A stretch of DNA of 64,000 nt, taken from NCBI RefSeq assembly GCF_003664255.1, contig NZ_RCCV01000001.1, positions 1-64,000 on the forward strand, read 5' to 3'. A model generated the notes under the pieces. It did no database searches, was not told where the DNA came from, and saw nothing but the letters and a program-made list of their open reading frames with translations. Both the position numbers and the translations under genes were made by a program. This DNA comes from Micromonospora sp. M71_S20. GTDB taxonomy: Bacteria > Actinomycetota > Actinomycetes > Mycobacteriales > Micromonosporaceae. The stretch's first letter is position 1. Every line of letters begins with the position of its first letter. Below are positions 19,682 through 29,493 of the stretch, in pieces.

Positions 19682-19701
19682 TCATACAGCCGACTGCATG
19701 A
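19682..19701. promoter_or_regulatory. ARG-box-like palindrome upstream of the argC -35
   Basis: TCATACAG-CCGA-CTGCATGA: eight-base arms with seven matches. With the site at 19633 it brackets the promoter, as expected for a hexameric repressor that binds paired boxes. Confidence 0.5.
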
Positions 19702-19781
19702 GGATGAGGCGGTGCCCCGTCCGCCCACCACCGATCGATCCGGTCACCGCCCGCGGGAGCCCGGTGACCCGGGACCGGGGA

Positions 19782-19825
19782 ACGACGAGGGCCCCTCCCG
19801 CGCCGGCGGAAGGGGCCCTCGTCGT
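19782..19825. terminator. terminator after pheT
   Basis: Perfect 15-base stem: ACGACGAGGGCCCCT (19782-19796) with AGGGGCCCTCGTCGT (19811-19825), 14-base loop. It lies three bases beyond the pheT stop. Confidence 0.8.
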
Positions 19826-19828
19826 CGC

Positions 19829-22408
19829 TCAGGCGCCGCGCAGGGTGGCGCCGAAGCGTTCCGCGGCGCGGGCGACCGCCGCGTCCCGGGCGGCCACCGC
19901 CTCCTCCACGGTCAGCGTCCGGTCCGGGGCCCGGAAGGTGAGCTTGTACGCCAGCGACCTGCGCCCCGCCCCGAGCTGCTCCGAGGCGTACACGTCGAAC
20001 AGGCGCACCCCCTCCAGCAGCCCGCCGGCGCCCTCGACGAGGGCCTGCTGCACCTGCGCCGCGGGCACCGAGGAGTCGACGACCAGCGCCACGTCGATCA
20101 GCGCCGGGGGGAAGCCCGAGACGACCGGCGCGGACGCCACCGGGGCGGCCGGCAGCGCGTCCAGGTCGAGCTCCATGGCGCTGGTGCGCCGGGGCAGCTC
20201 CAGCGCCGCCACGACCGTCGGGTGCAGCTCGCCGGCGTACCCGACCACCGTGCCGTCGACCAGCAGCTCGGCGCAACGGCCGGGATGCCAGGGGGCGTGC
20301 TCGGCGGCCCGGACCTCGATCCGGTCCGTCGGGACGTCGGCGGCGGCCAGCACGTCCCGGCCGGCCTCCACGGCGTCGGCCCAGCCGGCCGGGCGGCCCG
20401 CGCCCCACCAGCCGGCCGGCTCGGCGTCGCCGGTCAGGACGACGGCGACGTGCCGGGGCTGGTCGGGCACGACCGCGTCGGCGGCGGCGAACTCCTCGTC
20501 GGTGGGTCGCCGGTCCACGCCCATCGCCGGCGGGCGGCCGGCGTCGGGACGCGGGTGGAACACCGCGCCGATCTCGTAGAGGGCGAGGTCGCGCTGGCCC
20601 CGGCCGAGGTTGCGCTTCACGATGCCGAGCAGCGGGCCGAGCAGCGTGGTGCGCAGCAGCGGCTCCTCCTCCGACAGCGGGTTGGCCAGCCGTACCGCCC
20701 GCCGACGCGGGTCGTCGGCGGGCAGGCCGAGCTGGTCGGCCAGCCCGGGGGCGACGAACGGGTGCGCGAGCACCTCCACGTACCCACGCTCGGCGAGCGA
20801 CCGGGCCACGGCCCGGCGGCGGCGCTGCTGCCAGGTCAGGCCGCGGCCGGGCGGCGCGGTCGGCAGCACGGACGGCACCCGGTCGTAGCCGTCGAGGCGG
20901 ACCACCTCCTCGACCAGGTCGGCCGGGTCGGTCAGGTCGGGCCGCCAGGTCGGCGGGGTGACGCTGAGCGCGCCGCCGGTGCCGGCGGCCACGCCGACCT
21001 CACCCGGGTCCTCGACCAGCCGGTCGGCGCCCCGGGCGACCGCGCAGCCGACCTGCTCCAGCAGGGCGGCCACCCGCGCCGGCGGGTAGCTCACGCCGAT
21101 CCGCCGGGTCGGCAGGTCGGCCGGCAGGACCACCGGGGTACGCGGCCGGACGTGGTCGATGTCGAGGATCTCGTCACCGGCCGCGCCACCGGCGTGCTCG
21201 GTGAGCAGCCGGACCGCCCGCGCGACGGCCACCAGCGGCAGGGCCGGGTCGACGCCCCGCTCCCACCGCTTCGCCGCCTCGCTGAACAGCTTGTGCCGGC
21301 GGGCGGTGCGCCCGACCATCACCGGGTCCCAGTGGGCGGCCTCGAAGAGCACGTCCGTGGTCCCGGCGACGACCTCGCTGGTCTCGCCACCCATCACGGC
21401 GGCCAGCGAGATCGGGACGCCGGCGCCCTCGCCCGCGAGGGGGTTCGGGAGCCCGGCGTCGCAGATCACCATGTCCTCGGGCGCGAGGGCCCGGGTGACC
21501 CCGTCGAGCGTGGTCAGCTTCTCCCCCGCCTCGGCGCGGCGCACCACCAGCGGCCCGGCGATCCGGTCGGCGTCGAAGGCGTGCATCGGCTGGCCCAGCT
21601 CGAGCATCACGTAGTTGGTGATGTCGACCGGCAGCGAGATGCTGCGGATGCCGGCGACGGTGAGCCGCCGCTGCATCCAGTCCGGGGTCGGCGCCGTGGG
21701 GTCGACGCCGCGTACGAGGCGGGCGGTGAACCGGTCGCAGCCGACGGTGTCGCGCACCTCGACCGGGTACGCCGGCGTGTCGGTGCCGCCGGGCGCGGGC
21801 GCCAGGCCCGGGTCGCGGAACGGCACCCCGAGGGCGTGCGACAGCTCCCGGGCCAGGCCGCGGACGCTCATCGCGTACCCCCGGTCGGGGGTGATCTCCA
21901 CCTCGACCACGACGTCGTCGAGGCCGACGACGGGCCGCGCGTCGTCGCCCGGCTTGGCCGGGGTGTCCCCGGGCAGCACGATGATGCCGTCGTGGTCGTC
22001 ACCCAGGCCCAGCTCCCGCGCGGAGCAGATCATGCCGTTGGAGTTGCGCCCGTACGTCTTGCGCGCGCCGATGGCGAAGCCGCCGGGCAGCACGCCGCCG
22101 GGCAGGATCACCACGACCCGGTCGCCGGGGGCGAAGTTGCGCGCCCCGCAGACGATCTCCTGCGGCTCGCCGGTGCCGTTGGCGTCGCCGACGTCGACGC
22201 GGCAGAACCGGATCGGCTTCTTGAAGCCGGTCAGCTCCTCGATCTCGCGGACCTCACCGACGACCAGCGCACCGGTGACGGTCTCCCGCAGGTCCACCAC
22301 GGACTCGACCTCGATGCCGAGGCCGACCAGGGCCTGCTCCAGGTCGCCGGTGGGCAGGTCGGCGGGGAGGTCGACGTACTCCCGCAGCCAACTGACAGAA
22401 ACTCGCAT
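19829..22408 (-). CDS. pheT: phenylalanyl-tRNA synthetase beta subunit
   Basis: 859 residues, typical for bacterial PheT. Order seen: N-terminal MRVSVSWLREYVDLPADLPT, tRNA-binding (EMAP-like) domain about 40-150, B3/B4 editing domain about 210-380, B5 domain (about 410-485), synthetase-like core, and the C-terminal ferredoxin-fold anticodon domain (FPPALIDVALVVDSSVPAAQ). Forms the alpha2-beta2 enzyme with PheS, encoded 39 bases upstream on the same strand. Confidence 0.98.
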   Translation of the reverse strand: MRVSVSWLREYVDLPADLPTGDLEQALVGLGIEVESVVDLRETVTGALVVGEVREIEELTGFKKPIRFCRVDVGDANGTGEPQEIVCGARNFAPGDRVVVILPGGVLPGGFAIGARKTYGRNSNGMICSARELGLGDDHDGIIVLPGDTPAKPGDDARPVVGLDDVVVEVEITPDRGYAMSVRGLARELSHALGVPFRDPGLAPAPGGTDTPAYPVEVRDTVGCDRFTARLVRGVDPTAPTPDWMQRRLTVAGIRSISLPVDITNYVMLELGQPMHAFDADRIAGPLVVRRAEAGEKLTTLDGVTRALAPEDMVICDAGLPNPLAGEGAGVPISLAAVMGGETSEVVAGTTDVLFEAAHWDPVMVGRTARRHKLFSEAAKRWERGVDPALPLVAVARAVRLLTEHAGGAAGDEILDIDHVRPRTPVVLPADLPTRRIGVSYPPARVAALLEQVGCAVARGADRLVEDPGEVGVAAGTGGALSVTPPTWRPDLTDPADLVEEVVRLDGYDRVPSVLPTAPPGRGLTWQQRRRRAVARSLAERGYVEVLAHPFVAPGLADQLGLPADDPRRRAVRLANPLSEEEPLLRTTLLGPLLGIVKRNLGRGQRDLALYEIGAVFHPRPDAGRPPAMGVDRRPTDEEFAAADAVVPDQPRHVAVVLTGDAEPAGWWGAGRPAGWADAVEAGRDVLAAADVPTDRIEVRAAEHAPWHPGRCAELLVDGTVVGYAGELHPTVVAALELPRRTSAMELDLDALPAAPVASAPVVSGFPPALIDVALVVDSSVPAAQVQQALVEGAGGLLEGVRLFDVYASEQLGAGRRSLAYKLTFRAPDRTLTVEEAVAARDAAVARAAERFGATLRGA

Positions 22409-22447
22409 GACTCAGACCACCGTCTCCGTAACTCGTACCCGCATCGC

Positions 22448-23706
<1,259 letters not shown>

Positions 23707-23749
23707 GGGCGGACGCTCTCCCCTGCGGTCTGTGCCTCGGGCGGCCGGG

Positions 23750-24595
23750 TCACGGCCGCCGCTGTGCTCTCGCCGAAGCGTACAGGCAGACGGCGGCGGC
23801 CGCAGCCAGGTTCAGGCTCTCGGCGCGCCCGTGCAGGGGCACCCGGACCCGGGCGTCGGCGGCGGCGGTGAGCGCCTCGGGCAGGCCGTGCGCCTCCGAG
23901 CCGAAGAGCCAGGCGGTGGGGGCGGCGAGCCGCCCGTCGTCGGCGAGGTCGTCGAGGTCGTCCTCGCCGTAGCCGGTGGTGGCGAGGACGGTGAGCCCGG
24001 CGGCGCGCAGCGCCGCGACGACGTCCACCGGGTCGGGCGCGCGGACCACGTCGACGTGGAAGAGGCTGCCGGCCGAGGCCCGCACGCACTTGCCGTTGTA
24101 CGGGTCGACGGCCTCGCCGGCGAAGACCACCGCACCGGCGCCCGCGGCGTCGGCGGTGCGCAGCACGGTGCCGGCGTTGCCCGGGTCGCGGATTCCGGCG
24201 AGCACGGCCACCAGGCGGGGCCCGTCGGCCAGGGCCCGCTCCAGCGGCACGTCGAGGTGGCGGCAGACGGCGACGAGGCCCTGCGGGGCGACCGTCTCGG
24301 CCAGCGCGGCGAGCGCCTCGTCGGTCGCCTCGGAGACGGGCACGTCGGCGCGGGCCGCGACGGCGGCCAGGTCGGCGTGCCGGTCCAGGGCGGCGGGCGT
24401 ACCGAAGAGTTCGGTGACCACCCCCGGGCGGGCCAGTGCCTCGCGGACCGCCTGCGGCCCCTCGGCCAGGAAGCGGCCGGCGGCCTCGCGGTCCCGGCGG
24501 CGCTGCAACCGGCGGGCAGCGACCACCCTGGGGGTACGCGGGGTGAAGGGGCCGGAGACAGCGTCGAGGCGTCTCCCGCGCGATGGTGACTGCAT
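23750..24595 (-). CDS. TrmH/SpoU-family RNA 2'-O-methyltransferase
   Basis: 281-residue SPOUT methyltransferase, probably acting on 23S rRNA. N-terminal substrate-binding domain about 20-110. The SPOUT core has VAVLAGIRDPGNAGTVLRTA (motif 1, N-x-G-x-x-x-R), TAWLFGSEAHGLPEALTAAA (motif 2), and RVPLHGRAESLNLAAAAAVC (motif 3). ATG 24595. A 14-base inverted repeat spans the start and hides the ribosome-binding site, so translation may be limited. Lies downstream of infC-rpmI-rplT, a common actinobacterial order. Confidence 0.93.
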   Translation of the reverse strand: MQSPSRGRRLDAVSGPFTPRTPRVVAARRLQRRRDREAAGRFLAEGPQAVREALARPGVVTELFGTPAALDRHADLAAVAARADVPVSEATDEALAALAETVAPQGLVAVCRHLDVPLERALADGPRLVAVLAGIRDPGNAGTVLRTADAAGAGAVVFAGEAVDPYNGKCVRASAGSLFHVDVVRAPDPVDVVAALRAAGLTVLATTGYGEDDLDDLADDGRLAAPTAWLFGSEAHGLPEALTAAADARVRVPLHGRAESLNLAAAAAVCLYASARAQRRP

Positions 24596-24609
24596 GGGAG
24601 ACGCCTCGA
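24564..24609 (-). promoter_or_regulatory. hairpin over the start of the rRNA methyltransferase gene
   Basis: TCGAGGCGTCTCCC (24564-24577) and GGGAGACGCCTCGA (24596-24609), a perfect 14-base stem with 18-base loop. In the mRNA, the arm upstream of the ATG carries the GAGG Shine-Dalgarno sequence and ends directly at the start codon. It begins 18 bases after the rplT stop, so it may be both the terminator of infC-rpmI-rplT and a translational lock. Confidence 0.7.
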
Positions 24610-24627
24610 TCTGCTGGTGCGCGGGGA

Positions 24628-25020
24628 TCAGGCGGCCTGGGCCGCCGCGCCGCCGGTGCCCTCGGCCGCGACCGCGGCCCGGGCCAGCTCGACGATCGCC
24701 GCGAAGGCGGCGGCGTCGTTGACGGCCAGGTCGGCCAGGATCTTGCGGTCGACCTCGATGCCGGCCAGGCGCAGGCCCTGGATCAGGCGGTTGTAGGTCA
24801 TCCCGTTGGCGCGGGCGCCCGCGTTGATCCGCTGGATCCACAGCTGCCGGAAGTCGCCCTTGCGGTCGCGACGGTCCCGGTAGGCGTACTGCATCGAGTG
24901 CAGCACCTGCTCCTTGGCCTTGCGGTAGAGGCGGGAGCGCTGACCGCGGTAGCCGCTCGCGGTCTCCAGCAGGGTACGACGCTTCTTCTGGGCGTTCACA
25001 GCCCGCTTGACGCGTGCCAT
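24628..25020 (-). CDS. rplT: 50S ribosomal protein L20
   Basis: 130 residues. Starts [20 protein letters not shown]; the typical [20 protein letters not shown] and [20 protein letters not shown] follow. An Ala-rich tail of about 10 residues extends the usual 118-residue protein. Third gene of infC-rpmI-rplT. Confidence 0.98.
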   Translation of the reverse strand: MARVKRAVNAQKKRRTLLETASGYRGQRSRLYRKAKEQVLHSMQYAYRDRRDRKGDFRQLWIQRINAGARANGMTYNRLIQGLRLAGIEVDRKILADLAVNDAAAFAAIVELARAAVAAEGTGGAAAQAA

Positions 25021-25051
25021 CTCAACTCCTAATTACGTAAGGTGGCGCGCG

Positions 25052-25246
25052 TCAGCGGCCGAGCAGCTTCTTGATGCGCTTGACATCGGCCTTGGCCAGC
25101 ACCACGGTGCCGGTCAGCCGACGGGTCTGGGTGGAGGGCTTCTTCTCCAGGTTGTGCCGGAGGCCGGCCTGCTGGGCAACGATCTTGCCCTTGCCGGTCA
25201 CCTTGACCCGCTTGCCCATTCCCGTGTGGCTCTTCATCTTCGGCAT
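25052..25246 (-). CDS. rpmI: 50S ribosomal protein L35
   Basis: 64 residues, exact family length. MPKMKSHTGMGKRVKVTGKG and the basic RHNLEKKPSTQTRRL are characteristic. ATG 25246; 19 bases after infC. Confidence 0.98.
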   Translation of the reverse strand: MPKMKSHTGMGKRVKVTGKGKIVAQQAGLRHNLEKKPSTQTRRLTGTVVLAKADVKRIKKLLGR

Positions 25247-25265
25247 GTGGAACGTCTCTCCCCTG

Positions 25266-25907
25266 TTACTCGCCGCTGTTGTCGGCGACGGTGCCGGTGT
25301 CACCGGCCGCTGCGGGCTCGTCGGCCGGGGCGCCCTCGGCGTCCCGCTCCCTGGGCCCGCCCCGGGTGGCCGTGGCGGCGACCGCGGCGGCCTTGGTGGC
25401 GCGGTGCGGCGCGAGCACCATGATCATGTTTCGACCGTCCTGCTTCGGAGCGGCCTCGACGTACCCCAGCTCCGAGATCTCCGACTCGAGCCGGCGCAGG
25501 AGCCGGTAACCCAGCTCCGGACGGCTCTGCTCGCGACCGCGGAACATGATCGTCACCTTGACCTTGTCGCCCGCCTTGAGGAACCGCACCACGTGACCCT
25601 TCTTGGTCTCGTAGTCGTGCGGGTCGATCTTCGGCCGGAGCTTCATCTCCTTGATGACGGTCTGCTGCTGGTTACGCCGCGCTTCGCGCGCCTTCAGTGC
25701 GCTCTCGTACTTGAACTTGCCGAAGTCCATGAGCTTGCACACCGGCGGGCGCGCCATCGGCGCAACCTCGACCAGGTCCAGGTCGACGTCCGCGGCCAGC
25801 TGAAGGGCGCGCTCCAGCGGGACGATGCCCACCTGCTCGCCCTCGGGGCCGACCAGTCGGACCTCACGTGCCCGGATCTGCTCGTTCACGCGTGGTTCGA
25901 CGCTGAT
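25266..25907 (-). CDS. infC: translation initiation factor IF-3 (AUC start)
   Basis: Binds the 30S subunit and proofreads start codons. 213 residues if begun at ATC 25907. N-domain: [20 protein letters not shown]. Linker and C-domain: [20 protein letters not shown] and [20 protein letters not shown], then an Ala/Gly/Asp-rich tail. The only start codon correctly placed after GAGGAGG is ATC, which gives an N-terminus of the length I recall for mycobacterial IF-3 (xSxExRVNE). Non-standard starts let IF-3 repress its own translation. A GTG six codons later is the alternative. Confidence 0.95.
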   Translation of the reverse strand: MSVEPRVNEQIRAREVRLVGPEGEQVGIVPLERALQLAADVDLDLVEVAPMARPPVCKLMDFGKFKYESALKAREARRNQQQTVIKEMKLRPKIDPHDYETKKGHVVRFLKAGDKVKVTIMFRGREQSRPELGYRLLRRLESEISELGYVEAAPKQDGRNMIMVLAPHRATKAAAVAATATRGGPRERDAEGAPADEPAAAGDTGTVADNSGE

Positions 25908-25949
25908 GGGGCCTCCTCGAGTCGGAATCTCTACGTGGCCGACCCTCGC

Positions 25950-25967
25950 GGCTCCCGGGTGGGAGCC
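25950..25967 (-). promoter_or_regulatory. leader hairpin of infC
   Basis: GGCTCCC-GGGT-GGGAGCC (plus strand), a perfect seven-base stem about 45 bases before the infC start codon. The 318-base gap upstream of infC holds this hairpin, a terminator-like one and the promoter. Confidence 0.5.
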
Positions 25968-25973
25968 GACCTG

Positions 25974-26005
25974 GAAAGCAGAAGGCCCCGGCGCATGCCA
26001 GGGCC
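25974..26005 (-). terminator. terminator-like hairpin in the infC leader
   Basis: In the mRNA, GGCCCTGG pairs with CCGGGGCC (one G-U) around CATGCG and is followed by TTCTGCTTT, a run unusual in this genome. It looks like an attenuator ahead of infC-rpmI-rplT. Confidence 0.45.
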
Positions 26006-26181
26006 CGCTCGACCGGTCGGCACGATCACATGATCGCGCATCCGGTGCCGGGACGTGCCCGGAACCGGTGACCGGACCCGGCCACCGTGGTGGCGACTCG
26101 GGTGGGAGCAGGCGCTCCTCTTTCAAGACCGCACGGGTGGGCGCGATGCGCACACACGAAGACAGCCTGGTCGACTTCGTA

Positions 26182-26212
26182 ACACTACACCCTCGCCCGG
26201 ACACCGTCCCAA
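26182..26212 (-). promoter_or_regulatory. probable promoter of infC-rpmI-rplT
   Basis: Minus strand TTGGGA (26207-26212), 19-base spacer, TAGTGT (26182-26187). It would give a leader of roughly 270 bases. Confidence 0.4.
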
Positions 26213-26225
26213 CCGGGCACCCGGC

Positions 26226-26699
26226 TCAGCGGCCGGTGGCGCCCTCGGTGAGCCGGGCCTGGTGCGCCTGGTGCAGCCGGCGCAGGGCGCGGACCCCCTC
26301 GACGGCCCGCTCCTTGTCGGCGGCCTGCAGGGCGACCATCGGCAGCAGGTCGTCGTCGTGCAACTCCAGGCTCGCCCAGGGCGCGCCCCGGTCGAAGCGG
26401 ACCCCCCGGACGACCTCCCACGGCAGCTCGTACGAGCCGACGACGTTGCGCACGCGCACCCCCGACGCGTTCGCGTCGACCCGGGGCCGGGTGAAGATCA
26501 GGAAGGCGAGCGCGCCGAGGACGCCGAGCCCGACCATCGCGATCTGGTCGCCCCGCTGGAAGCTGCCGTAGCCGTTGCCCGTCGCGCCGCTCAGCGAGGT
26601 GGCCAGCAGGCTGAACACCACGAACAGCACGGCCGCGCAGGCCCAGCAGACCACTCGGATGCGGCGCGGGCGGAGGTGGACGGACTCGATTTCGCTCAC
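26226..26699 (-). CDS. membrane-anchored PH-domain protein
   Basis: 157 residues. Two N-terminal transmembrane helices (VVCWACAAVLFVVFSLLATS and IAMVGLGVLGALAFLIFT), then a bacterial PH domain (DANASGVRVRNVVGSYELPW, EVVRGVRFDRGAPWASLELH) and a basic C-terminal helix. Many actinobacterial members lie after hisG. GTG 26699 overlaps the stop of the DMT transporter gene (GTGA). Function unknown. Confidence 0.85.
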   Translation of the reverse strand: MSEIESVHLRPRRIRVVCWACAAVLFVVFSLLATSLSGATGNGYGSFQRGDQIAMVGLGVLGALAFLIFTRPRVDANASGVRVRNVVGSYELPWEVVRGVRFDRGAPWASLELHDDDLLPMVALQAADKERAVEGVRALRRLHQAHQARLTEGATGR

Positions 26700-27736
26700 C
26701 CCACCAGTCTGCCACCCGATGCGGGCCGTTCCGGTGCCGCCACACGTTCCACGGGCGGGACGGCCTCCCCGGGACCCCGCCGGCCGCGCCCCCGGCCGGC
26801 GACCAGGGCGGCCGCCAGGGTGAGCAGCGCCCCGGCGAGCACCGGCAGCCGCAGGCCGGGGCCGCCCGGCAGCAGCGCGTCCAGCAGCAGGGCGCCGCCC
26901 AACTGGCCGGCGACGAGGGCGAGCCCGGTGCGCAGCACGCCGACCGCCGGGACGCCGACCAGCAGGGCGGCCACGATGACGACGCCGAGCAGGCCGCCGG
27001 TGTAGAGGTACCAGTCGTCCGGCCAGGTCGGGCCCGGCCCGGTGAGGGCGCCGGCCAGCGCCGCGACCAGCAGCACGACGGGCGTGGCCGTGGCGAAGTT
27101 GACCACCATCCCGGCGGCGGCCGAGCTGGCGGCGGAGACCCGCGCGTTCAGCGCGGACTGGAGCGCGACGCCCAGCCCGCCGGCCACGGCGAGCAGGACC
27201 AGGCCGAGGGCGAGATCGCCGACGGGCTGGCCGAGCTGGGCCAGCGTCACGGCGGTCACGCCGAGCAGCGCGCCGGCCACGCGTGGCGGGGTGAGCGCCA
27301 GCCGCCCCACCGGCGCCAGCCCGGCCCGGTCGACGGCAAGCCCGCCGAGGCTGCCCCCGGCGACCTGGGCGATGGTGAAGACCGCCACCCCGAGCACCGG
27401 CACGATGTACGCGCCGGCCAGCACGATGCCCGCGCCGCCAAGCCCGCCCAGGTACGCCCACCAGGGCAGCCCTGCCCGGCGCAGCGCGGCCAGGCCGGTG
27501 CGCGCCGACGGCAGCGCCAAGACCCCGAGGCCGACCAGCAGCGCCCCGCCGAGGTTGTTGACCACCGCCCCCAGGGTCGCGTTGCCGGCCCGCTCGCCGA
27601 GCTCGGCGTTGATCGCGCCCTGGGCCGCCGAGGCGACGCCGGCGAGGGTGACCAGGGTCAGCGCCGCCCACGGCGGCAGTCCCGACGCGGTGGGCGAGTG
27701 CCCCGGCACCGTCCCCGGCGTGGCCGGGCGTCTCAC
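26696..27736 (-). CDS. DMT superfamily (YdcZ-like) transporter
   Basis: 346-residue membrane protein with about ten hydrophobic helices in two related halves, beginning WAALTLVTLAGVASAAQGAI. AQGAINAELGERAGN and the second-half counterpart LQSALNARVSAASSAAAGMV match the internal duplication of YdcZ-type DMT carriers. Substrate unknown. GTG 27736 overlaps the hisG stop (GTGA), so it is translated from the hisEG mRNA; the link to histidine may be only positional. Confidence 0.85.
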   Translation of the reverse strand: MRRPATPGTVPGHSPTASGLPPWAALTLVTLAGVASAAQGAINAELGERAGNATLGAVVNNLGGALLVGLGVLALPSARTGLAALRRAGLPWWAYLGGLGGAGIVLAGAYIVPVLGVAVFTIAQVAGGSLGGLAVDRAGLAPVGRLALTPPRVAGALLGVTAVTLAQLGQPVGDLALGLVLLAVAGGLGVALQSALNARVSAASSAAAGMVVNFATATPVVLLVAALAGALTGPGPTWPDDWYLYTGGLLGVVIVAALLVGVPAVGVLRTGLALVAGQLGGALLLDALLPGGPGLRLPVLAGALLTLAAALVAGRGRGRRGPGEAVPPVERVAAPERPASGGRLVG

Positions 27737-28578
27737 AGCCGGCAGGCGTGGATGTTCGTGACCAGGATCGCGCGGGCGCCGAGCTCGTACAGCTCGTCCA
27801 TGATCCGGTGCACGTCGTCGCGGAGCACCATCGCCTGCACCGCCACCCAGCCCTCGCGGTGCAGCGGGGAGACGGTCGGCGACTCGATGCCCGGGGTCAG
27901 CGAGCTGGCCCGGTCCAGCAGGCCGGCCGGCACGTCGTAGGCGAGCATCACGTAGCGGCGGGCGACCAGCACCCCGTGCAGCCGGCGCAGCAGCTGCGCG
28001 GCCTGCGGGTGGGTCGCGGCGTCGGCGCGGCGGACCAGCACCGCCGACGAGCGCAGCAGCGGCTCGCCGAAGACCACCAGGCCGGCCTGGCGCAGCGTGG
28101 CGCCCGTCTCCACCACGTCGGCGACCACGTCGGCGACGCCGAGCCGGACGGCGTTCTCCACCGCGCCGTCGAGGCGGATCACCTCGGCCTTGAGCCCGAG
28201 CTCCGCGAGGTGCCGCTCCACGAGCCCCGGGTACGCGGTGGCGATCCGGTGCCCGCCCAGCTCCCGCACCGAGGCGATGTCGTCGGGGCGGGCGGCGAAG
28301 CGGAAGGTGGCCCGGCCGAAGGCGAGGTCGACGACCTCCTCGGCGGGGGCACCGGAGTCGATCAACAGGTCCCGGCCGGTGATGCCCAGGTCCAGGTCGC
28401 CGGAGCCGACGTAGGTGGCGATGTCCTTCGGGCGCAGGTAGAAGAATTCGACGTCGTTGGCCTCGTCCCGGCAGACCAGGTCCTTCGGGTCGGTGCGCTG
28501 GCGGTAGCCCGCCTCGCGCAGCATCTGGGCGGCCGGCTCGGCCAGGGTGCCCTTGTTCGGAATGGCGACACGCAGCAT
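27733..28578 (-). CDS. hisG: ATP phosphoribosyltransferase (long form)
   Basis: First step of histidine synthesis. 281 residues, so the long HisG with its own C-terminal regulatory (ACT-like) domain, not the short HisZ-dependent form. MLRVAIPNKGTLAEPAAQML is the N-terminal signature. The PRPP loop is in VADVVADVVETGATLRQAGL (E-T-G-x-T). The regulatory domain is about 210-281. ATG 28578 has GGAG nine bases upstream. Confidence 0.97.
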   Translation of the reverse strand: MLRVAIPNKGTLAEPAAQMLREAGYRQRTDPKDLVCRDEANDVEFFYLRPKDIATYVGSGDLDLGITGRDLLIDSGAPAEEVVDLAFGRATFRFAARPDDIASVRELGGHRIATAYPGLVERHLAELGLKAEVIRLDGAVENAVRLGVADVVADVVETGATLRQAGLVVFGEPLLRSSAVLVRRADAATHPQAAQLLRRLHGVLVARRYVMLAYDVPAGLLDRASSLTPGIESPTVSPLHREGWVAVQAMVLRDDVHRIMDELYELGARAILVTNIHACRL

Positions 28579-28623
28579 GACGGAGTGCTCCTTCGATCGA
28601 AACTGATCAACGACGGGGCGCAC

Positions 28624-28887
28624 TCACAGATGTCGGTAGACGTCCTTCAGGTCGAGACCGCTGGCCAGCATCAGCACCTGGACCTGGTAGAGCAGCTGGG
28701 AGATCTCCTCGGCTGTGCGTTCCGGCCCCTCGTGCTCGGCGGCCATCCACGACTCGGCCGCCTCCTCGACGACCTTCTTGCCGATGAAGTGCACGCCCTT
28801 CTCGAGCGCGGCGACCGTGCCCGAGCCGGGGGTGCCCGCAGCGGCCTTGGCCTGCAGCTCGGCGAACAACTCCTCGAACGTCTTCAC
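28624..28887 (-). CDS. hisE: phosphoribosyl-ATP pyrophosphatase
   Basis: Second histidine step. 87 residues, an all-alpha MazG-like fold. [20 protein letters not shown] carries the E-x-x-E-(A)-x-E metal site, followed by [19 protein letters not shown]. Lies between ribH and hisG; the 106-base gap to ribH may contain a separate start but no clear promoter was seen. Confidence 0.96.
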   Translation of the reverse strand: MKTFEELFAELQAKAAAGTPGSGTVAALEKGVHFIGKKVVEEAAESWMAAEHEGPERTAEEISQLLYQVQVLMLASGLDLKDVYRHL

Positions 28888-28993
28888 GCCGCGATTCTTC
28901 CAGCCGCCCCGACCGCCCCGACGCGCCGGGTCAGGCCCCGCTCACCGACCGGGAACGCCCGCACGACGGGTGCGTCCCCGCGCCGGGAACGGG

Positions 28994-29491
28994 TCAGCCG
29001 CCGAAGCCGACCCGGTGGCCGTTGCTGGCGAGGGCGCGGATGGCCAGGGCGGCGTCGAGGGCGGCGACGGTGGCCGCCCAGCCCTTGTCCTCCGCCGAGC
29101 CGGGCAGCCCGGCCCGGTCCCGGGCCTGCGCGAGGGTGTCGACGGTGAGGACGCCGTGCGCGACGGGCTTGCCCTCGTCCAGCGCCACCCGGGTCAGCCC
29201 GTCGGTGACCGAGCGGCAGACGTAGTCGAAGTGGGCGGTGGCGCCGCGGACCACCACACCCAGCGCGACCACGACGTCGCAGCGCCGCGCGAGGGCCTGC
29301 GCCACCACGGGCAACTCGACCGAGCCGGCCACCCGGGCGGTGACCGCCCGGGCGCCGCACGCCTCGGCGGCGGCGACCGCCCGGTCGAGCATGTGGTCGG
29401 TCAGCTCGCCGTGCCAGCGCGCGGCGACCACGCCGACGGTCATCCCGGCGGCGTCCACCGCCGTCACGCCCGGTTCACCGAAACCCGCCAT
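28994..29491 (-). CDS. ribH: 6,7-dimethyl-8-ribityllumazine synthase
   Basis: 165 residues. Joins the ribBA and ribD products to lumazine. VVAARWHGELTDHMLDRAVA and ALGVVVRGATAHFDYVCRSV (GAT loop binding phosphate) are typical, as is VLTVDTLAQARDRAG. Starts three bases after the ribBA stop. Last rib gene of the operon. Confidence 0.97.
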   Translation of the reverse strand: MAGFGEPGVTAVDAAGMTVGVVAARWHGELTDHMLDRAVAAAEACGARAVTARVAGSVELPVVAQALARRCDVVVALGVVVRGATAHFDYVCRSVTDGLTRVALDEGKPVAHGVLTVDTLAQARDRAGLPGSAEDKGWAATVAALDAALAIRALASNGHRVGFGG

Positions 29492-29493
29492 GC

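Noticed and set aside
17382..20579. Plus-strand open frame of over 1000 codons opposite argJ, argC and pheT
   Set aside because: Shadow of conserved genes on the other strand; no recognisable motif or ribosome-binding site.
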